Assembly (NCBI GenBank): GCA_009602735.1
Contig: WELA01013233.1
Coordinates: 1 to 64,000 of the forward strand
Origin: Mesotaenium endlicherianum
Taxonomy: Eukaryota > Streptophyta > Zygnematophyceae > Zygnematales > Mesotaeniaceae
Direction of reading: 5' to 3'
Length of the DNA stretch: 64,000 bases
Shown: one piece after another, positions 11,924-22,691 of the stretch
Position numbering within the stretch: position 1 is the stretch's first letter
Layout of the letters: each line of letters opens with the position of its first letter
The notes under the pieces: model-generated
The model's input: only the letters and a program-made list of their open reading frames with translations
Database searches by the model: none
What the model was told of the DNA's origin: nothing
Made by a program: the position numbers and the translations under genes

Positions 11924-12988
11924 TGAGTCCAACTCGAGTATGCAGAAGAAGGACGGCATATGGTATTATAGTGATTCCAAGAGAGTGGTAGTACCTGACA
12001 TCAAGGAGCTACGAGACTTATTACTTGCGGAGCATCATGACTGCTAATATGCTGGACACTTTGGAAGCGAGAAGACGGCAAGCGTGCTGAAGCCGGAGTA
12101 CTATTGGAGAAAAATGGACAAGGACATTGAGGAGTGGATCAGGAGTTGCGATGCGTGCCAGAGAAACAAGACACCAAATCAAAAGAAGGGAGGTACATTG
12201 CAGCCCCTGTCTATTCCAAAGAACCCTCGGGAGCAGATTGCTATGGACTTCATCACATCTTTACCAGTGAGTAGTCAAGGACACGATGCAATTTGGACTG
12301 TGTCTGATCGGCTTAGCAAGATGGCTCACTTCATTCCCATGAAGGAGACTTCTACGGCAGCGGATATGGCACGGCTATTCTTTGATCATATTTTCAGGCT
12401 ACAAGGGTTGCTGAAGATGATTGTGTCAGATCGGGACCCAAGGTTTACTAGCAACTTTTGGCGGTCATTGTTTACTTTGATGGGGACCAAGCTAAGTATG
12501 AGCACTTCCTATCACCCTCAGACAGACGGGCAGAGTGAGAGGCTCAACAGAATTCTGCAAAGAGGTGCTCATGAGTTTCACGATGGAGGACCTTTCAGAG
12601 TGGGACAAGAAGTTGCCAGGATTGGAGTTTGCCTACAACAACAGCATGCAGGGATCGACCAAACAGTCACCATTCGCTATGGTTTATGGGAGAGAAGTAT
12701 ATCATCCAGGGAACATCTTGTTGGAGAAGGCCGAGGAGACTCAGGTTCCTACTACACAAGCTTTTATGGAGCAGATGGCCAAGACTTGGGATATGGCGAA
12801 GACGTGTATTCGGAAGGCACAAGAAGAACAGGTCAAGTATGCCAACAAGCACAGGAGAGAATTGACATACCATGTGGGTGACAAAGTACTCTTGTCAACA
12901 GAGAACCTACCTTTCACAGGCAAGAGGAAACTGCGGGCACGGTTTACCAGTCCCTTTGTAGTGCTCAAGCAGGTTAATCCAGTCACCT
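11924..12988 (+). pseudogene. pol: Element A pol, second part (integrase)
   Basis: Continuation of element A pol between its two guests. The integrase zinc region (S-C-D-A-C-Q-R-N-K) is near 12150, the catalytic core has M-D-F near 12245 and S-D-R-D-P-R-F near 12430, with the Q-T-D-G-Q-S-E stretch before the third acidic residue near 12525. The part ends at the CACCT target site of element B (12984-12988). Broken fossil. Confidence 0.82.
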
Positions 12989-13491
12989 TGTAGTGAAACA
13001 GATAGATAAAGTACTTAGTAAAACAAAATACTTTATCTATTCAAGACAAGGATCTTTAAACACAAGTGGTAGCTTCTTGAAAGAGAGATGGCTTCTTGAA
13101 AGTTAATATATTTCTGGATTTTGGCAAGTACAAGAGTGATTCTCCAATGTCTTTCTATGTTCTAGCTCTTGTTTATATACTTGCTACATAAGTAATTTCT
13201 AGGAAGGTGTATGTTGATGTGTTGGCACCCAACACATCCCAAAACTTGCCACCTCTTTCTAGAATAATGTACACATGTCCTTTTGACCTAAAAATGGCAC
13301 ATTTGACTTTTGCCACATGGAGTTCTTCTAGGTCTTTCCTCTAACTTCGAAAATGCCTTGGAAGGTTCAAAGGACATGAACCAAGTTACTAGAGTACCTA
13401 TTCACACTTGACTCCACACAATACTACTCCAAATATATTTGAAAACATTAAAATATATGCAAACTAATATATAATAACTCAAATCACTACA
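12989..13491 (-). repeat. Element B 3' LTR
   Basis: Runs TGTAGTGAAAC to TCACTACA on the + strand; on the element strand it begins TGTAGTGATTTG. The purine tract (CCCCCC on the + strand) abuts it at 13495-13501. Same family as the LTRs at 55402-55903 and 57190-57677. Confidence 0.93.
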
Positions 13492-14260
13492 TCACCCCCC
13501 CGATAGAAAAAGCGACGTCTCGGCGCGTCAAGTCAGGTCTTACACATGTGGAGCAAACTAGTCAACAGTTTCAAGTCAGATGCCACACATGTGAAGAGGA
13601 CTAGTCAAAGGCGCCAAGTCAGGTGCTACACATGTAAGGTAGACTAGGCAAGGTCGTAGGTGGTGTGACCTTATTGGCTAGCCTACTCCTTAATGATAAA
13701 GAAAATTGTACAAGTTGGCCCAGAATCTGCCACGAACTCAAAAATTCATAGCGGCCACAGAACTGCTCCAAATCTGAAAATTCGAGTGCCAGACGGACCG
13801 CGTCGGAGAACTCTACCGGGTCACCAAATTTGAGAGCATTCTCATTTCTGGAGTGTCGTTGAGAGCTGAGAGAGTAGGCACTCCTCCAAATCTGTGCAGA
13901 AACTTCTGAAAATCATAAGTCCTTCTATACTTCTCCAAATTCTGCAAACTAAGTCTCAAACTGGGCGCTGTAAGATGTTCTACCAGAGTCTTGAGTTTCA
14001 GAGCATTCCAAGTTCAGGGGAGGGCACAATGTCAGAAGGCATATTCTGCCCTAACAATGCCAGCAGCCTGACCCCCTTCTACTTAGAGCATCATATCTCT
14101 CTCACCAGTGCTCCAAATTGAGCAAACTTGGACTCTAAATGACCGGCTACTCATGGACTACAGCCAGGTAAATTTTCAGAATTTATTATGCAGAGACCTA
14201 TTACCAGTAGCAGTTTTAGTTTTCTGTCCAGAAACTGCGAGAAGAGAAGAGTGTCTAATG
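13492..14260 (-). other. Element B 3' untranslated tail
   Basis: Between the pol stop and the 3' LTR of element B. No open frame worth reporting. It contains two or three diverged copies of a roughly 50-base unit around CAAGTCAGGTCTTACACATG (13530-13650), a small imperfect tandem repeat. The same tail is found at 54782-55401 beside another B-type LTR. Confidence 0.6.
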
Positions 14261-17200
14261 TCAATTTTTCCTCTTTCTTGTTCTTGCAGGCTGCCTCCAA
14301 GGGGTCTTCTGCTGCTTCTTGATGGTGGCAGGCTGCCTCCCTGAAGTCTTCGGGCTTCTAGTAGAGAGACTTGGGGCTGGTCCAAGATGGGGGTTGGCGG
14401 CATGGAAGCGCTTCAACTTTCTCTGAACTTTGTCAAGGTAGTGCGCCGCCACCCAACTATTCTCCGAATCTGGATATCCTTTCCACTTGATCAAGTATTG
14501 CTGCTGTCTCCTGAAATTTCTCATAGCCACTATGTCTTCCACTTCGTACTCCAAATGATCATCCACTATTGTTGGGGCTGGTGGGGTTGTCACACGTCCT
14601 GGGAACTTGTTGTCGGGTTGCACATATGGCTTGAAGAGGGAAGCGTGGAATACGGGGTCGATGTGCATAGTCTGGGGAAGTTCTAGCTTGAAAGCAACGG
14701 GGTTGACTTGCTGGATAATCTTGAAGGGTCCCAAATACTTGGGAGAGAACTTGCTGCCGGCAGGCCTGTTGTTCAGGGAAATGTTCTTGGATGATAGTAA
14801 CACGTTGTCACCCACTCTGTACGTAATTTCTCTTCTGGATCTGTTCGCCACTCTTGCTTGAGCATCTTGCGCGTGTTGTAGAGCTTTCTTCGCTGCTGTA
14901 AGGGCTGCTTCTAATGTCTCCATAAAATCTGTGGCTGCAGGTACTTCATCATGGCCAGCCGTGAAGCTCAGTGGCGTGGTCGGATGGAAGCCATAGTTGA
15001 GGAAGAATGGGGACTCTTGGGTAGAGGCCTGCGTAGTGTTGTTGTAGGCAAACTCGAGGGGGGTCAAGTACATGTCCCAGTCTTGCTCGAGGGTAGACAC
15101 GTAGGCCTTTAGAGAGGTCTTTAGGGTACGATTCATACGCTCGGTTTGCCCATCTGATTGTGGGTGGTAGGCAGTAGACATATCCAGCGATGTACCCAAG
15201 TTCTTGAAGAGATTTTTCCAGAAATGGCTTGTGAATCTTGGATCTCTATCTGACACAATTCTTGATGGTAGTCCATGGAGTCGGAAGATGTTGTCAAAGA
15301 TGAGTCTTGCAAGTTGTGGTGCTGTAGCCTTAGTCGTCGTGGGAATAAAATGAGCCATCTTGGTAAGTCTGTCCACCACCGTGAGTATTGCATTATGGCC
15401 TCGAGGTGTCACGGGCAAGTCCACGATAAGGTCCATTGAGATGTCCGTCCATTGTCTTTCGGGGATTGGTAGTGGTTGGAGGAGTCCTCCCGCCTTTTGC
15501 GATGATGGCTTGATTCTTTGGCATGTGTCACAGCTCCTGCAGTACTCCTTGACTTGCTTAGACATGCCTGGCCAACAATAAGTCCTAGCTAGAACGCCCG
15601 TGGTCCTTAGGATTCCAAAGTGTCCTCCAAGAGGGTTGTCGTGTGCTTCTCGTAGAAGCAAGAGCCGGAGGTCTAAGTCATTAGGAACACATCTCTGGCC
15701 CGTATCTTGCCTCACCCAATAATTGCCTTCTTGCTTCTTGCATGGGTCCAAGGCTGCTTCTCCGTTCTTGTAGTAAGGGTCTCTTTCATAGGCGGCTGAA
15801 AATCGAGCTTCCAGATCTGTCTTCAGGGATACCATCACTGCATTTAATTGCAGTCTTGAGAGGGGGTCAGCCGGGTTTGTCTTGCCGGGCTGGTACTGAA
15901 TCGTGATGTTGTATTGTTGCAAGTATCCGCTCCATCTTGCTTGTCTCCTTGAGAGATACGGCTGCGTTTGGAGGTGCTTTAACGCCTCGTGGTCCGTGGT
16001 GACCAGTACTTTGCGTCCTTCAACGTAGCAGCGCCAAACCTTCAAGGCATGTACAATCGCCAATGCCTCTCGCTCCGTGGTTGTATAATTTTGCTCGGCT
16101 GGATTTAGCTTCCTTGACTCGTAGGCGATGGGCTGCAGTCCCTTGCCTTGGTCTTGAAGCAGGATTGCTCCTATTGCATAGGAAGATGCATCGGTGATGA
16201 CGTGGAAGGGCCAATCTGGGTTTGGACTTGGGAGTGTGAGCACCGGGGATGTGGTCAATCTTCGCTTTAACTCTTGAAATGCCTCTTCCTCTTTCTCGGT
16301 CCATGTATATAGCCTGTCCTTCTTGAGTAGATCTGTCAGGGGGGCTGCTATGTGCGAGAAGCCTTGGATGAATTTTCTGTACCAATTGGCAAATCCCAAG
16401 AATGACTGGAGTTCTTTCTTGGTCGTGGGGGTTGGCCATTCCTCCACCACCGTGGTCTTCTTGGGGTCCATCTTGATGCCATCAGCAGTCACGTGGAGAC
16501 CTAGGAACTCCACTTCTTGTTTGGCAAACTCGCACTTTGACTCCTTCGCAAATAGCTTGTTTTGCTTCAATACTTCAAGGACTTCTTTCAAGTGTCTCGC
16601 ATGCTCTTCAAGGGTCTTGCTGTAGATAAGGATGTCATCGATGAATACCACCACAAATCTGTCCAACATGGGCTGAAATATGGTGTTCATCATAGTCATG
16701 AAAGTTGCTGGCGCGTTGGTGAGTCCAAATGGCAGGACCATGAACTCAAAATGTCCATATCTTGTCCTGAATGCCGTCTTCTCTATGTCCGGTTCTGCGA
16801 TGCGAATCTGGTGGTAGCCGCTCCGTAAGTCAATCTTCGTGAAGTACTTGGCTCCAACCAGCCGGTCCATGAGCTCATCCATGCGCGGCAGCGGGTATCG
16901 ATTCTTGATGGTGATCTTGTTGAGGGCGCGATAGTCCACACACATCCTCAAGGTACCATCTTTCTTCTTGACAAATAGCACCGGGGCTCCAAATGGCGAC
17001 TTGCTAGGTCGAATGAAGCCATGCTCCAGTAGCTCCTTGATTTGCTTCTTGACTTCGTCTAGCTCCGTGTATGACATTTTGAACGTAGGCCGAGAGATGG
17101 GCTTGCTTCCGGGCTCCAACTCTATCTTGTGGTCTACGAATCTTTTGGGGGGTAGGCCCTTGGGCAATTCCGGGGAGAACACTTCTTTGTAGTCCTCTAA

Positions 17201-17926
17201 GACTTCTTGTATCTCCTTGGGAACGGGGCTGCCTTCTTGACTCTCGATGTCTTTCTTGATGTCTTTTGGCGTGATCAAGGCCAAAAGAAGCTCGTGTCCC
17301 TTCCTCACAAGTCTCTTGAGTTGGAGGGCGGACAATAGTATCTCGTGTGCCGGCTTCTGGATGTCTTGGGTCTGGATATTCTGGATTGCGCGCAAAATAC
17401 AGATTCTTGAAGTGATGTCATTCTTGATCTTGATAGTACCGGTCCTCCAATCAACTTGGGGGTTGTGCTTGGTCAACCAAGGCGTCCCTAGGATGACGTC
17501 GTACTTGCCCAATTGCATGGGGGAGAACACTACTCTATCCTTGAAGGACTTGATAGAGAGTGCCAAGGGGTACGTCTTCTTGGAAGGGGTAGTATAGGAG
17601 AATCCATCGGGCATCATAATCTCCTCGTCGTGGTCAAGAGTTCGCATAGTAATACCGTGCTTGGTGGCAAAATCTGCAGCAATGAAGTTGCCTTGAGCTC
17701 CGCTATCCACCAAGATGTGGACCTTCTCTCCTCCAAGGTAACCTCTCAAACTCATTGGGGCTGGAACGTCGTCTTCAACGGGGGTCTCCACCTCACTTGG
17801 CGTGTTGCCTTCTCGTGAAGTGGGTCTTGGGGTGGTAGGCTCCTGGCCTACCGGCGCTGTCCGTTTTTTGACAACTTTTTGGGGCATGAAAGTGCACGAT
17901 GGCCCTTTTCCTTGCAATAAAAGCAT
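14261..17926 (-). CDS. pol: Element B pol polyprotein
   Basis: Open frame of 1221 residues. Protease ([10 protein letters not shown]) near residue 70, RT with V-F-I-D-D-I-L near residue 425, RNase H (V-I-T-D-A-S-S-Y) near 605, integrase zinc region (S-C-D-T-C-Q-R-I-K) near 835, catalytic core (S-D-R-D-P-R-F), and a C-terminal chromodomain (Y-L-I-K-W-K-G-Y) near 1140. Full length for the family with every domain in order. The first residues overlap gag in a different frame, so the true protein probably arises by frameshifting instead of from the first Met. Confidence 0.93.
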   Translation of the reverse strand: MLLLQGKGPSCTFMPQKVVKKRTAPVGQEPTTPRPTSREGNTPSEVETPVEDDVPAPMSLRGYLGGEKVHILVDSGAQGNFIAADFATKHGITMRTLDHDEEIMMPDGFSYTTPSKKTYPLALSIKSFKDRVVFSPMQLGKYDVILGTPWLTKHNPQVDWRTGTIKIKNDITSRICILRAIQNIQTQDIQKPAHEILLSALQLKRLVRKGHELLLALITPKDIKKDIESQEGSPVPKEIQEVLEDYKEVFSPELPKGLPPKRFVDHKIELEPGSKPISRPTFKMSYTELDEVKKQIKELLEHGFIRPSKSPFGAPVLFVKKKDGTLRMCVDYRALNKITIKNRYPLPRMDELMDRLVGAKYFTKIDLRSGYHQIRIAEPDIEKTAFRTRYGHFEFMVLPFGLTNAPATFMTMMNTIFQPMLDRFVVVFIDDILIYSKTLEEHARHLKEVLEVLKQNKLFAKESKCEFAKQEVEFLGLHVTADGIKMDPKKTTVVEEWPTPTTKKELQSFLGFANWYRKFIQGFSHIAAPLTDLLKKDRLYTWTEKEEEAFQELKRRLTTSPVLTLPSPNPDWPFHVITDASSYAIGAILLQDQGKGLQPIAYESRKLNPAEQNYTTTEREALAIVHALKVWRCYVEGRKVLVTTDHEALKHLQTQPYLSRRQARWSGYLQQYNITIQYQPGKTNPADPLSRLQLNAVMVSLKTDLEARFSAAYERDPYYKNGEAALDPCKKQEGNYWVRQDTGQRCVPNDLDLRLLLLREAHDNPLGGHFGILRTTGVLARTYCWPGMSKQVKEYCRSCDTCQRIKPSSQKAGGLLQPLPIPERQWTDISMDLIVDLPVTPRGHNAILTVVDRLTKMAHFIPTTTKATAPQLARLIFDNIFRLHGLPSRIVSDRDPRFTSHFWKNLFKNLGTSLDMSTAYHPQSDGQTERMNRTLKTSLKAYVSTLEQDWDMYLTPLEFAYNNTTQASTQESPFFLNYGFHPTTPLSFTAGHDEVPAATDFMETLEAALTAAKKALQHAQDAQARVANRSRREITYRVGDNVLLSSKNISLNNRPAGSKFSPKYLGPFKIIQQVNPVAFKLELPQTMHIDPVFHASLFKPYVQPDNKFPGRVTTPPAPTIVDDHLEYEVEDIVAMRNFRRQQQYLIKWKGYPDSENSWVAAHYLDKVQRKLKRFHAANPHLGPAPSLSTRSPKTSGRQPATIKKQQKTPWRQPARTRKRKN

Positions 17927-19128
17927 AGTCCAGCCGTCATGAGAGCTTCTTTTTCAGCCGGGGAGAGTCTTGCTTTCACTCCTTGCTGGTTTCTTGCATC
18001 ATAAGTGTCATTGGAGGGTCTTCCACTCTTCCGGGCAGCCGCGGGGTCCCTTTTAATAACTCCGATTTCCATGGGTGTGGGTCCAGATTCGGATGTGGAA
18101 GGGGCTGCGTACACCCGCGTCGTCGGTACCCGTGAAGATGAAGGCACGGAGTGCTTGAAATCCAAGGTATCCACCTTTTGGGCCACTTCAATGATCTTTG
18201 AGAAGTCCGTCAAGTCGCGTAACTCCACTTCCTTTGCCACCTTGGGTTTGAGGCCAAAGATGTAGCGGTCAATCTTCTCCTCGAGAGACATGTTGGGGAT
18301 CTCAAGAGTGAGGGCGTGAAATCTGGATGTATACTCTTGAACGGACGTCGTTTGCTTGAGATGGTGGAGCTTTCCTCGGGCAATCTTCTCCGCATTGATG
18401 GGCATGAATTGCTTCTTGAGGGCCTCACGAAAATCTGCCCATCTTGCATATGATGGTGGGGGCTCTTGGCCGAGCATGGGGTGCGCCATAGCTTGATATA
18501 TAGCCGCTTGATAGTTACGCCACCATGATGTTGCTGCTCCTCTAAGTAAGGTAACGGCAAAGGGAACGTAGTCCTCCTCGGGTACTTCAAGGAATGCGAG
18601 GTACGTCTCCACTTGGTAGAGCCATAAATTCAGGTTGGCACCTTTCCCGGGGTTGAAAGTGTCGGGTTTGCCGGGCTTGATGAGTTTCCTTGCTCTCGTT
18701 GGCTCTTGTGGAGGCGCTTGAGCCGGGGCTGGATTTTGAGCATTGCTCGCAATAGGGGCAACCATGGCAGCCATAGCTTCTCTTGACGCTTGCACGGTTG
18801 CTTCATAGGTGGCCAAGCCCACTTGGTTGTGGACGGTCATTAGGAAGGCTGCCCACTCATTTGCGGGAACTCCTTGTGGTGGGGTCAACTTTGCTATAGC
18901 GGCTGCCACGGGATTTGACGGTGCTCCTCCTTGTGGTGCTTCTTGTTGTTGGAGATTTCCTTGAGTAGGCTCTCCCATCGACGCTGGAGGAGGGTGTGCT
19001 CCTCCTTGTGGTGCTTCTTGTTGTTGCAGATTTTCTTGAGTGGGCTCTCCCATCGGCGCTGGAGGAGGGTGTCTTGGAGAGGAAGGGCTTCCTTCGAAAG
19101 CTTGCTGTTGGTCTTGAGGATCGGCCAT
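17848..19128 (-). CDS. gag: Element B gag
   Basis: Open frame of 426 residues. The N terminus is Pro/Gln/Gly-rich with a duplicated P-P-P-A-S/P-M-G-E-P-T-Q unit (about residues 23-60). The gag core lies around residues 160-300 ([12 protein letters not shown]) and a CCHC zinc knuckle ([14 protein letters not shown]) near the end. Starts 38 bases inside the 5' LTR boundary. Confidence 0.92.
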   Translation of the reverse strand: MADPQDQQQAFEGSPSSPRHPPPAPMGEPTQENLQQQEAPQGGAHPPPASMGEPTQGNLQQQEAPQGGAPSNPVAAAIAKLTPPQGVPANEWAAFLMTVHNQVGLATYEATVQASREAMAAMVAPIASNAQNPAPAQAPPQEPTRARKLIKPGKPDTFNPGKGANLNLWLYQVETYLAFLEVPEEDYVPFAVTLLRGAATSWWRNYQAAIYQAMAHPMLGQEPPPSYARWADFREALKKQFMPINAEKIARGKLHHLKQTTSVQEYTSRFHALTLEIPNMSLEEKIDRYIFGLKPKVAKEVELRDLTDFSKIIEVAQKVDTLDFKHSVPSSSRVPTTRVYAAPSTSESGPTPMEIGVIKRDPAAARKSGRPSNDTYDARNQQGVKARLSPAEKEALMTAGLCFYCKEKGHRALSCPKKLSKNGQRR

Positions 19129-19165
19129 CTTCTTGTGCTACCAAAGTGCCTAGCTCCGATACCAC

Positions 19166-19668
19166 TGTAGTGAAACAGATAGATAAAGTACTTAGTAAAA
19201 CAGAATACTTTATCTATTCAAGACAAGGATCTTTGAACACAAGTGGTAGCTTCTTGAAAGAGAGATGGCTTCTTGAAAGTTAATATATTTCTGGATTTTG
19301 GCAAGTACAAGAGTGATTCTGGAATGTCTTTCTATGTTCTAGCTCTTGTTTATATACTTGCTACATAAGTAATTTCTAGGAAGGTGTATGTTGATGTGTT
19401 GGCACCCAACACATCCCAAAACTTGCCACCTCTTTCTAGAATAATGTACACATGTCCTTTTGACCTAAAAATGGCACATCTGACTTTTGCCACATGGAGT
19501 TCTTCTAGGTCTCTCCTCTAACTTCGAAAATGCCTTGGAAGGTTCAAAGGACATGAACCAAGTTACTAGAGTACCTATTCACACTTGACTCCACACAATA
19601 CTACTCCAAATATATTTGAAAATATTAAAATATATGCGAACTAATATATAATAACTCAAATCACTACA
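19166..19668 (-). repeat. Element B 5' LTR
   Basis: Same length as the copy at 12989 and nearly identical. On the element strand it ends TTTCACTACA and is followed by GTGGTATCGGAGC, the primer site. The right flank is the target duplication CACCT, then element A resumes. Confidence 0.93.
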
Positions 19669-19673
19669 CACCT

Positions 19674-20016
19674 ACATGTTGGAACTTCCTTCAGGCTGGC
19701 GTATCCATAATGTGTTCCATGTCAGTTGTTTGCGGCCATACGTTGACCCGAATGAAGGACATCCAGGACAACTGCCTACACCGCCACCACCGGTCCAGAT
19801 CGATGATGTATTGGAGTATGAAGTGGAGGCCATTATCGGCGATCGACAAGTCAAGCGAGGTCAACGACTTGTTCAAGAGTATCTGGTCAAGTGGAAAGGC
19901 TACCATGCGGATGACAACACTTGGAAGCAAGAGGCCAACTTGACTCATTGTAAGAGTAAGTTGAGACGTTATTTGCAGAATGCGTCGAGGACGTCGCATC
20001 TTAAGGAGGGGGATGA
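19674..20016 (+). pseudogene. pol: Element A pol, last part (GPY-like module and chromodomain)
   Basis: C-terminal end of element A pol after the element B insertion: a stretch with I-H-N-V-F-H-V-S-C-L, then a chromodomain (Y-L-V-K-W-K-G-Y and D-N-T-W). The frame stops just before the purine tract AAGGAGGGGGATGA that precedes the 3' LTR. Confidence 0.82.
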
Positions 20017-20761
20017 TGTAAGGTCATAGGTTTAGAAAGTGCATTTTTGAGTTTCATAAAAGTATGTTTTGATTGTATATTAGTGTAGAGTGTATTTGTT
20101 TGGTCATTTTGATATAAAGTTCATCGAATTTGGTCAAGTATTGAGAGAGTTACGGATTTCTGAAATTTAATTAGGTTTGAAGTTGGTTGACGACTGTCCT
20201 TTAATTCGCGGTGAGCGCGACCGTCGGATTGACCGACAGCGTCGAGCGATCTGGCCCGTTAAAATGAACTCGAACCTTCACGTAAGTTCGGCTGACGCGG
20301 AGTGCCGACTAGGTCGATTTACCTAGAAGTTCCGGTTTAGCCTAGCGCGTCTAAGATAGAATATTCTAGTAATGTCGATGCATGTATGTGGACGTCAATT
20401 CGGCCCGACACGTCGGATTAGATTGATCTGGCTTACTCACGAATATTCTGGAAGGGACGATTTGACGAGCACTTAAGAAAATCCGTAGCTTCCTCCTAGA
20501 GAGGAGCACTTAGGCTGAAAATTATAAATAGACATAACTTCTTTGTTTCTTATGAGTTTTCACTTCTGGAAATTTCTACGGGTTTGTAATGACAAGGCCT
20601 TTCATCCTAGTTCATTTGTGAGCAGTTTCTTGCCACCCAAAATGTCAAGTAATTTTCCTAAGCTTTCTTAGCAATATGCCGCTGCACTCTTTAGTATGAT
20701 TGCAACTAGTTCCTTTCCTCGTGAGTCACTACGCTTCCACTAGGGCACTCTGCCCCTTTCA
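20017..20761 (+). repeat. Element A 3' LTR
   Basis: Begins TGTAAGG and ends CCCTTTCA, 745 bases. Same family as 557-1023 and the solo copy at 32208-32903. Contains a TATA-like ATTATAAATAG near 20520. Its last bases followed by G read TGCCCCTTTCAG, which happens to look like a splice acceptor. Confidence 0.9.
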
Positions 20762-20968
20762 GTTGTCAAGGAAGCTGAAGGAGCACAGGTACAGAAGGAA
20801 AGGAGAAGAAGGAGCGCGAAGAAGAAGGAGTTCCCGAGGCCACAGAAGAGCCGAGACACCACGCTTCTGCCGACGCTGGAAGATTTCTTCTCAGTGTATC
20901 ATAGAAAGGCTAGACCTCAGGAGTTTCCAAGAGGGGATCTTGCTGGTAGAAAGTGGAGAGCTGCATAA
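20762..20968 (+). other. Short open stretch after the LTR, possible host exon
   Basis: An open frame of 68 codons begins immediately after the 3' LTR of element A and ends at a TAA. It is rich in Arg and Lys, then reads L-P-T-L-E-D-F-F-S-V-Y-H and P-R-G-D-L-A-G. It has no ATG. The LTR end supplies a pyrimidine tract and AG just before it, so it could be a host exon next to the insertion. I do not recognise the protein. It could equally be a chance frame. Confidence 0.2.
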
Positions 20969-21747
20969 TAGAATCTGTTACGAGATTAGCACAGATTCGG
21001 GTCAAACACCACAAGCGTGCGAAAGTCACTTAACATAGTGAGTGCTATGTTAGTTTCCAAGTTCTCATAAGTCTCAATTGTCGAATTGTTGATAGCAAGG
21101 ATAGTGGTAACTAGTAAAGCTCTTAATGAAGAACTGAGTGAGCCCAGCCAAGCAGTGAAGAACTGTTAAGGTGCGGTGTTGAGCGAAGAGCTCGGACCAG
21201 GCCAGCATAGATGTGCAGTTTCGGAGTTTTGTAAGCTGTGACTTTATGAAAGTTATGCGAAAGCCTTGAAGGGCGATTTTCTCCGAATCTGGCATTGTCT
21301 CTTAAGCTGCTTAGAGGTGATTTCTGCAAACTACAAACTTGTTCATTCTGTAAATCCTCAATTTAGGCGAAAGCCTGTGTGGAAGTAAGACGCTTCTGTC
21401 CTATGTAAGGGAAACTGAGGATAAGCTAACTTTTTGAAAATTTTCACTAAGTGTTGGTAGTGTGGAATGAGGAATTGGTTGAGCACGGGAAGCACTGAGT
21501 GTGGGATGCTTCACCGCATGATGCAAGTGCAGGAAGACCAGGAATGGGTCAACCCCCAGCTAGTCTGCCACCGGCACACGTGCAAAGGTTAATCAACCCG
21601 GTCGATTTCCCACGTGCAGCAACGCACCGATCACACAACCAGGCAATCCCCGCACGCAAGAAGGACCGCCGACACGTCGACCAGGTTGAAGGCACACCTG
21701 CTGAGAAGCCATGCACGTGCCAGGGGTCTGACGCTGTTAGGCACGAC
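20969..21747. other. No gene recognised
   Basis: Unique-looking sequence between the element A insertion and a cluster of inverted repeats. Short open frames exist on both strands but none has a recognisable domain or splice context. Confidence 0.4.
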
Positions 21748-21980
21748 ATCAATCATGTCGCGCCTGAAGACCACTGTAAACAACACTTTTATCGCGCTCG
21801 TTGAATCAATCTAGTCGCGATCGACTGAACCGGGCCTAAGGCCCAGTTTACTGTGGGCAAATCGATAGCGACTTAACTGATTGAAAGGTACGAACCGGTA
21901 CCTGCAGGTACATTTTCAATTTGAGCGCAATGAAAGTGCTGTTTACAGTGGTCTTTAGGCGCGACGCGATAGATTGAAGT
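21748..21980. repeat. Inverted-repeat (foldback) element
   Basis: Two arms of about 50 bases in inverted orientation. The left arm (about 21748-21806) contains GCGCCTGAAGACCACTGTAA and the right arm (about 21921-21980) its near complement TTTACAGTGGTCTTTAGGCG. A further copy of the arm core starts at 22692. Looks like a small foldback element related to the TAA-flanked MITE that overlaps it. Confidence 0.6.
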
Positions 21981-22688
21981 TGGTAAAAAAATTGATTAAA
22001 CTTCGTGGTTGCAATCAATCAAACTCGGATTTTCAAACCTGCTCGAGAGCAGATTTGAGAATCTGAGATGAGTTCGACCCCTCGAATGACCCCTCCTCGA
22101 CGATCACTCGATCGACAAGGACTGTCGGTATTAGGTAGGGGATGCAAATGAGGATGTACTCGTGGTGTACTTTACTTTTTTTGGCAACGATTTCGGGACG
22201 ACAAGGAGTAGAGAAGAAATTAGAGCGTTCACCAAGTTTCTACACTTAACATTCGTCTGAACCCATCGCATATGTATACTGTTATCCCTCCCTCGCTATT
22301 TGGGAAATGCCAACACAATAGTTTCTATTGCAGGAGCAGGCTATGGTGTATTTATGTTCGCGACTGTTCGCGACGTCATGGTGAGGATGTGAGGTTTCGG
22401 CACCCAAAGGTCATTTTTTAAGAGCAAGATGCACGATGCACGATGTTAAAATATGATTTGTGAGGTCTGACCGAGCCCGGAAATTACGCGGAGACGAAGC
22501 GCAACATTATGTGGAGGGGATTTTACCATTTCCCTCAATCTATTTGTGCCTGTGCACTTTAAACGCTTTTTTGTTTAGCTGTTTAAAACTTGGTCGTCTA
22601 TTTTGTCTTCGTCGCTTCGATCTCGTAATTTTCAATTCCGCAATTCGCGTTGATCAATTGAGTGCCTGTGGCCACTGTAAACTGGGCC
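21840..22688. mobile_element. MITE-like element with TAA target duplication
   Basis: Terminal inverted repeats GGCCCAGTTTACTGTGGGC (21840-21858) and the complement of GGCCCAGTTTACAGTGGCC (22670-22688) match at 17 of 19 positions. Both ends are flanked by TAA (21837-21839 and 22689-22691), the 3-bp target type of PIF/Harbinger elements. No transposase is coded inside, so it would be non-autonomous. The overlap with the foldback element makes the history uncertain; the terminus resembles that of the clean element at 59067. Confidence 0.6.
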
Positions 22689-22691
22689 TAA

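Larger units (their letters stand above)
12989..19668 (-). mobile_element. Element B: Ty3/gypsy chromovirus, looks whole
   Basis: 6.7 kb LTR retrotransposon on the - strand inside element A, with 5-bp target duplication CACCT on both sides (12984-12988 and 19669-19673). Both LTRs are 503 bases and differ at about eight positions by eye (about 1.6 percent), so this is a young copy. Reading right to left: 5' LTR, primer site of the initiator Met tRNA type just inside 19166, gag 19128-17848, pol 17926-14261 in another frame overlapping gag by about 79 bases, a roughly 770-base untranslated tail, a C-rich tract (a purine tract on the - strand), 3' LTR. No coding break seen. The overlapping frames suggest the ribosomal frameshift used by many members of the family. 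Confidence 0.95.
557..20761 (+). mobile_element. Element A: Ty3/gypsy chromovirus, broken and twice interrupted
   Basis: An old LTR retrotransposon fossil on the + strand. Parts in order: 5' LTR 557-1023, primer site matching the 3' end of initiator Met tRNA at about 1026-1037, gag from 1061, protease-RT-RNase H in 2008-4271, integrase in 11924-12988, chromodomain end 19674-20016, purine tract just before 20014, 3' LTR 20017-20761. Element C sits in the RNase H-integrase interval and element B near the integrase end. Without its two guests the element would be about 5.9 kb. LTRs differ at roughly 5 to 6 percent by eye and in length, so it is older than its guests, as the nesting requires. A handful of coding breaks are present besides the two insertions. 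No flanking target duplication is visible. Confidence 0.9.

Noticed and set aside
13530-13650. Spaced repeats near 13.5 kb as a CRISPR-like array
   Set aside because: Two or three imperfect units inside the untranslated tail of an LTR element, no regular spacers, and the genome is eukaryotic.
557-20761. Element A LTR pair as a recent insertion with target duplication
   Set aside because: The flanks do not match and the LTRs differ both in length and at many bases, so it is old.
21499-21804. 101-codon frame with His/Pro-rich residues
   Set aside because: No domain, runs into the foldback repeat, and several overlapping frames are equally long.
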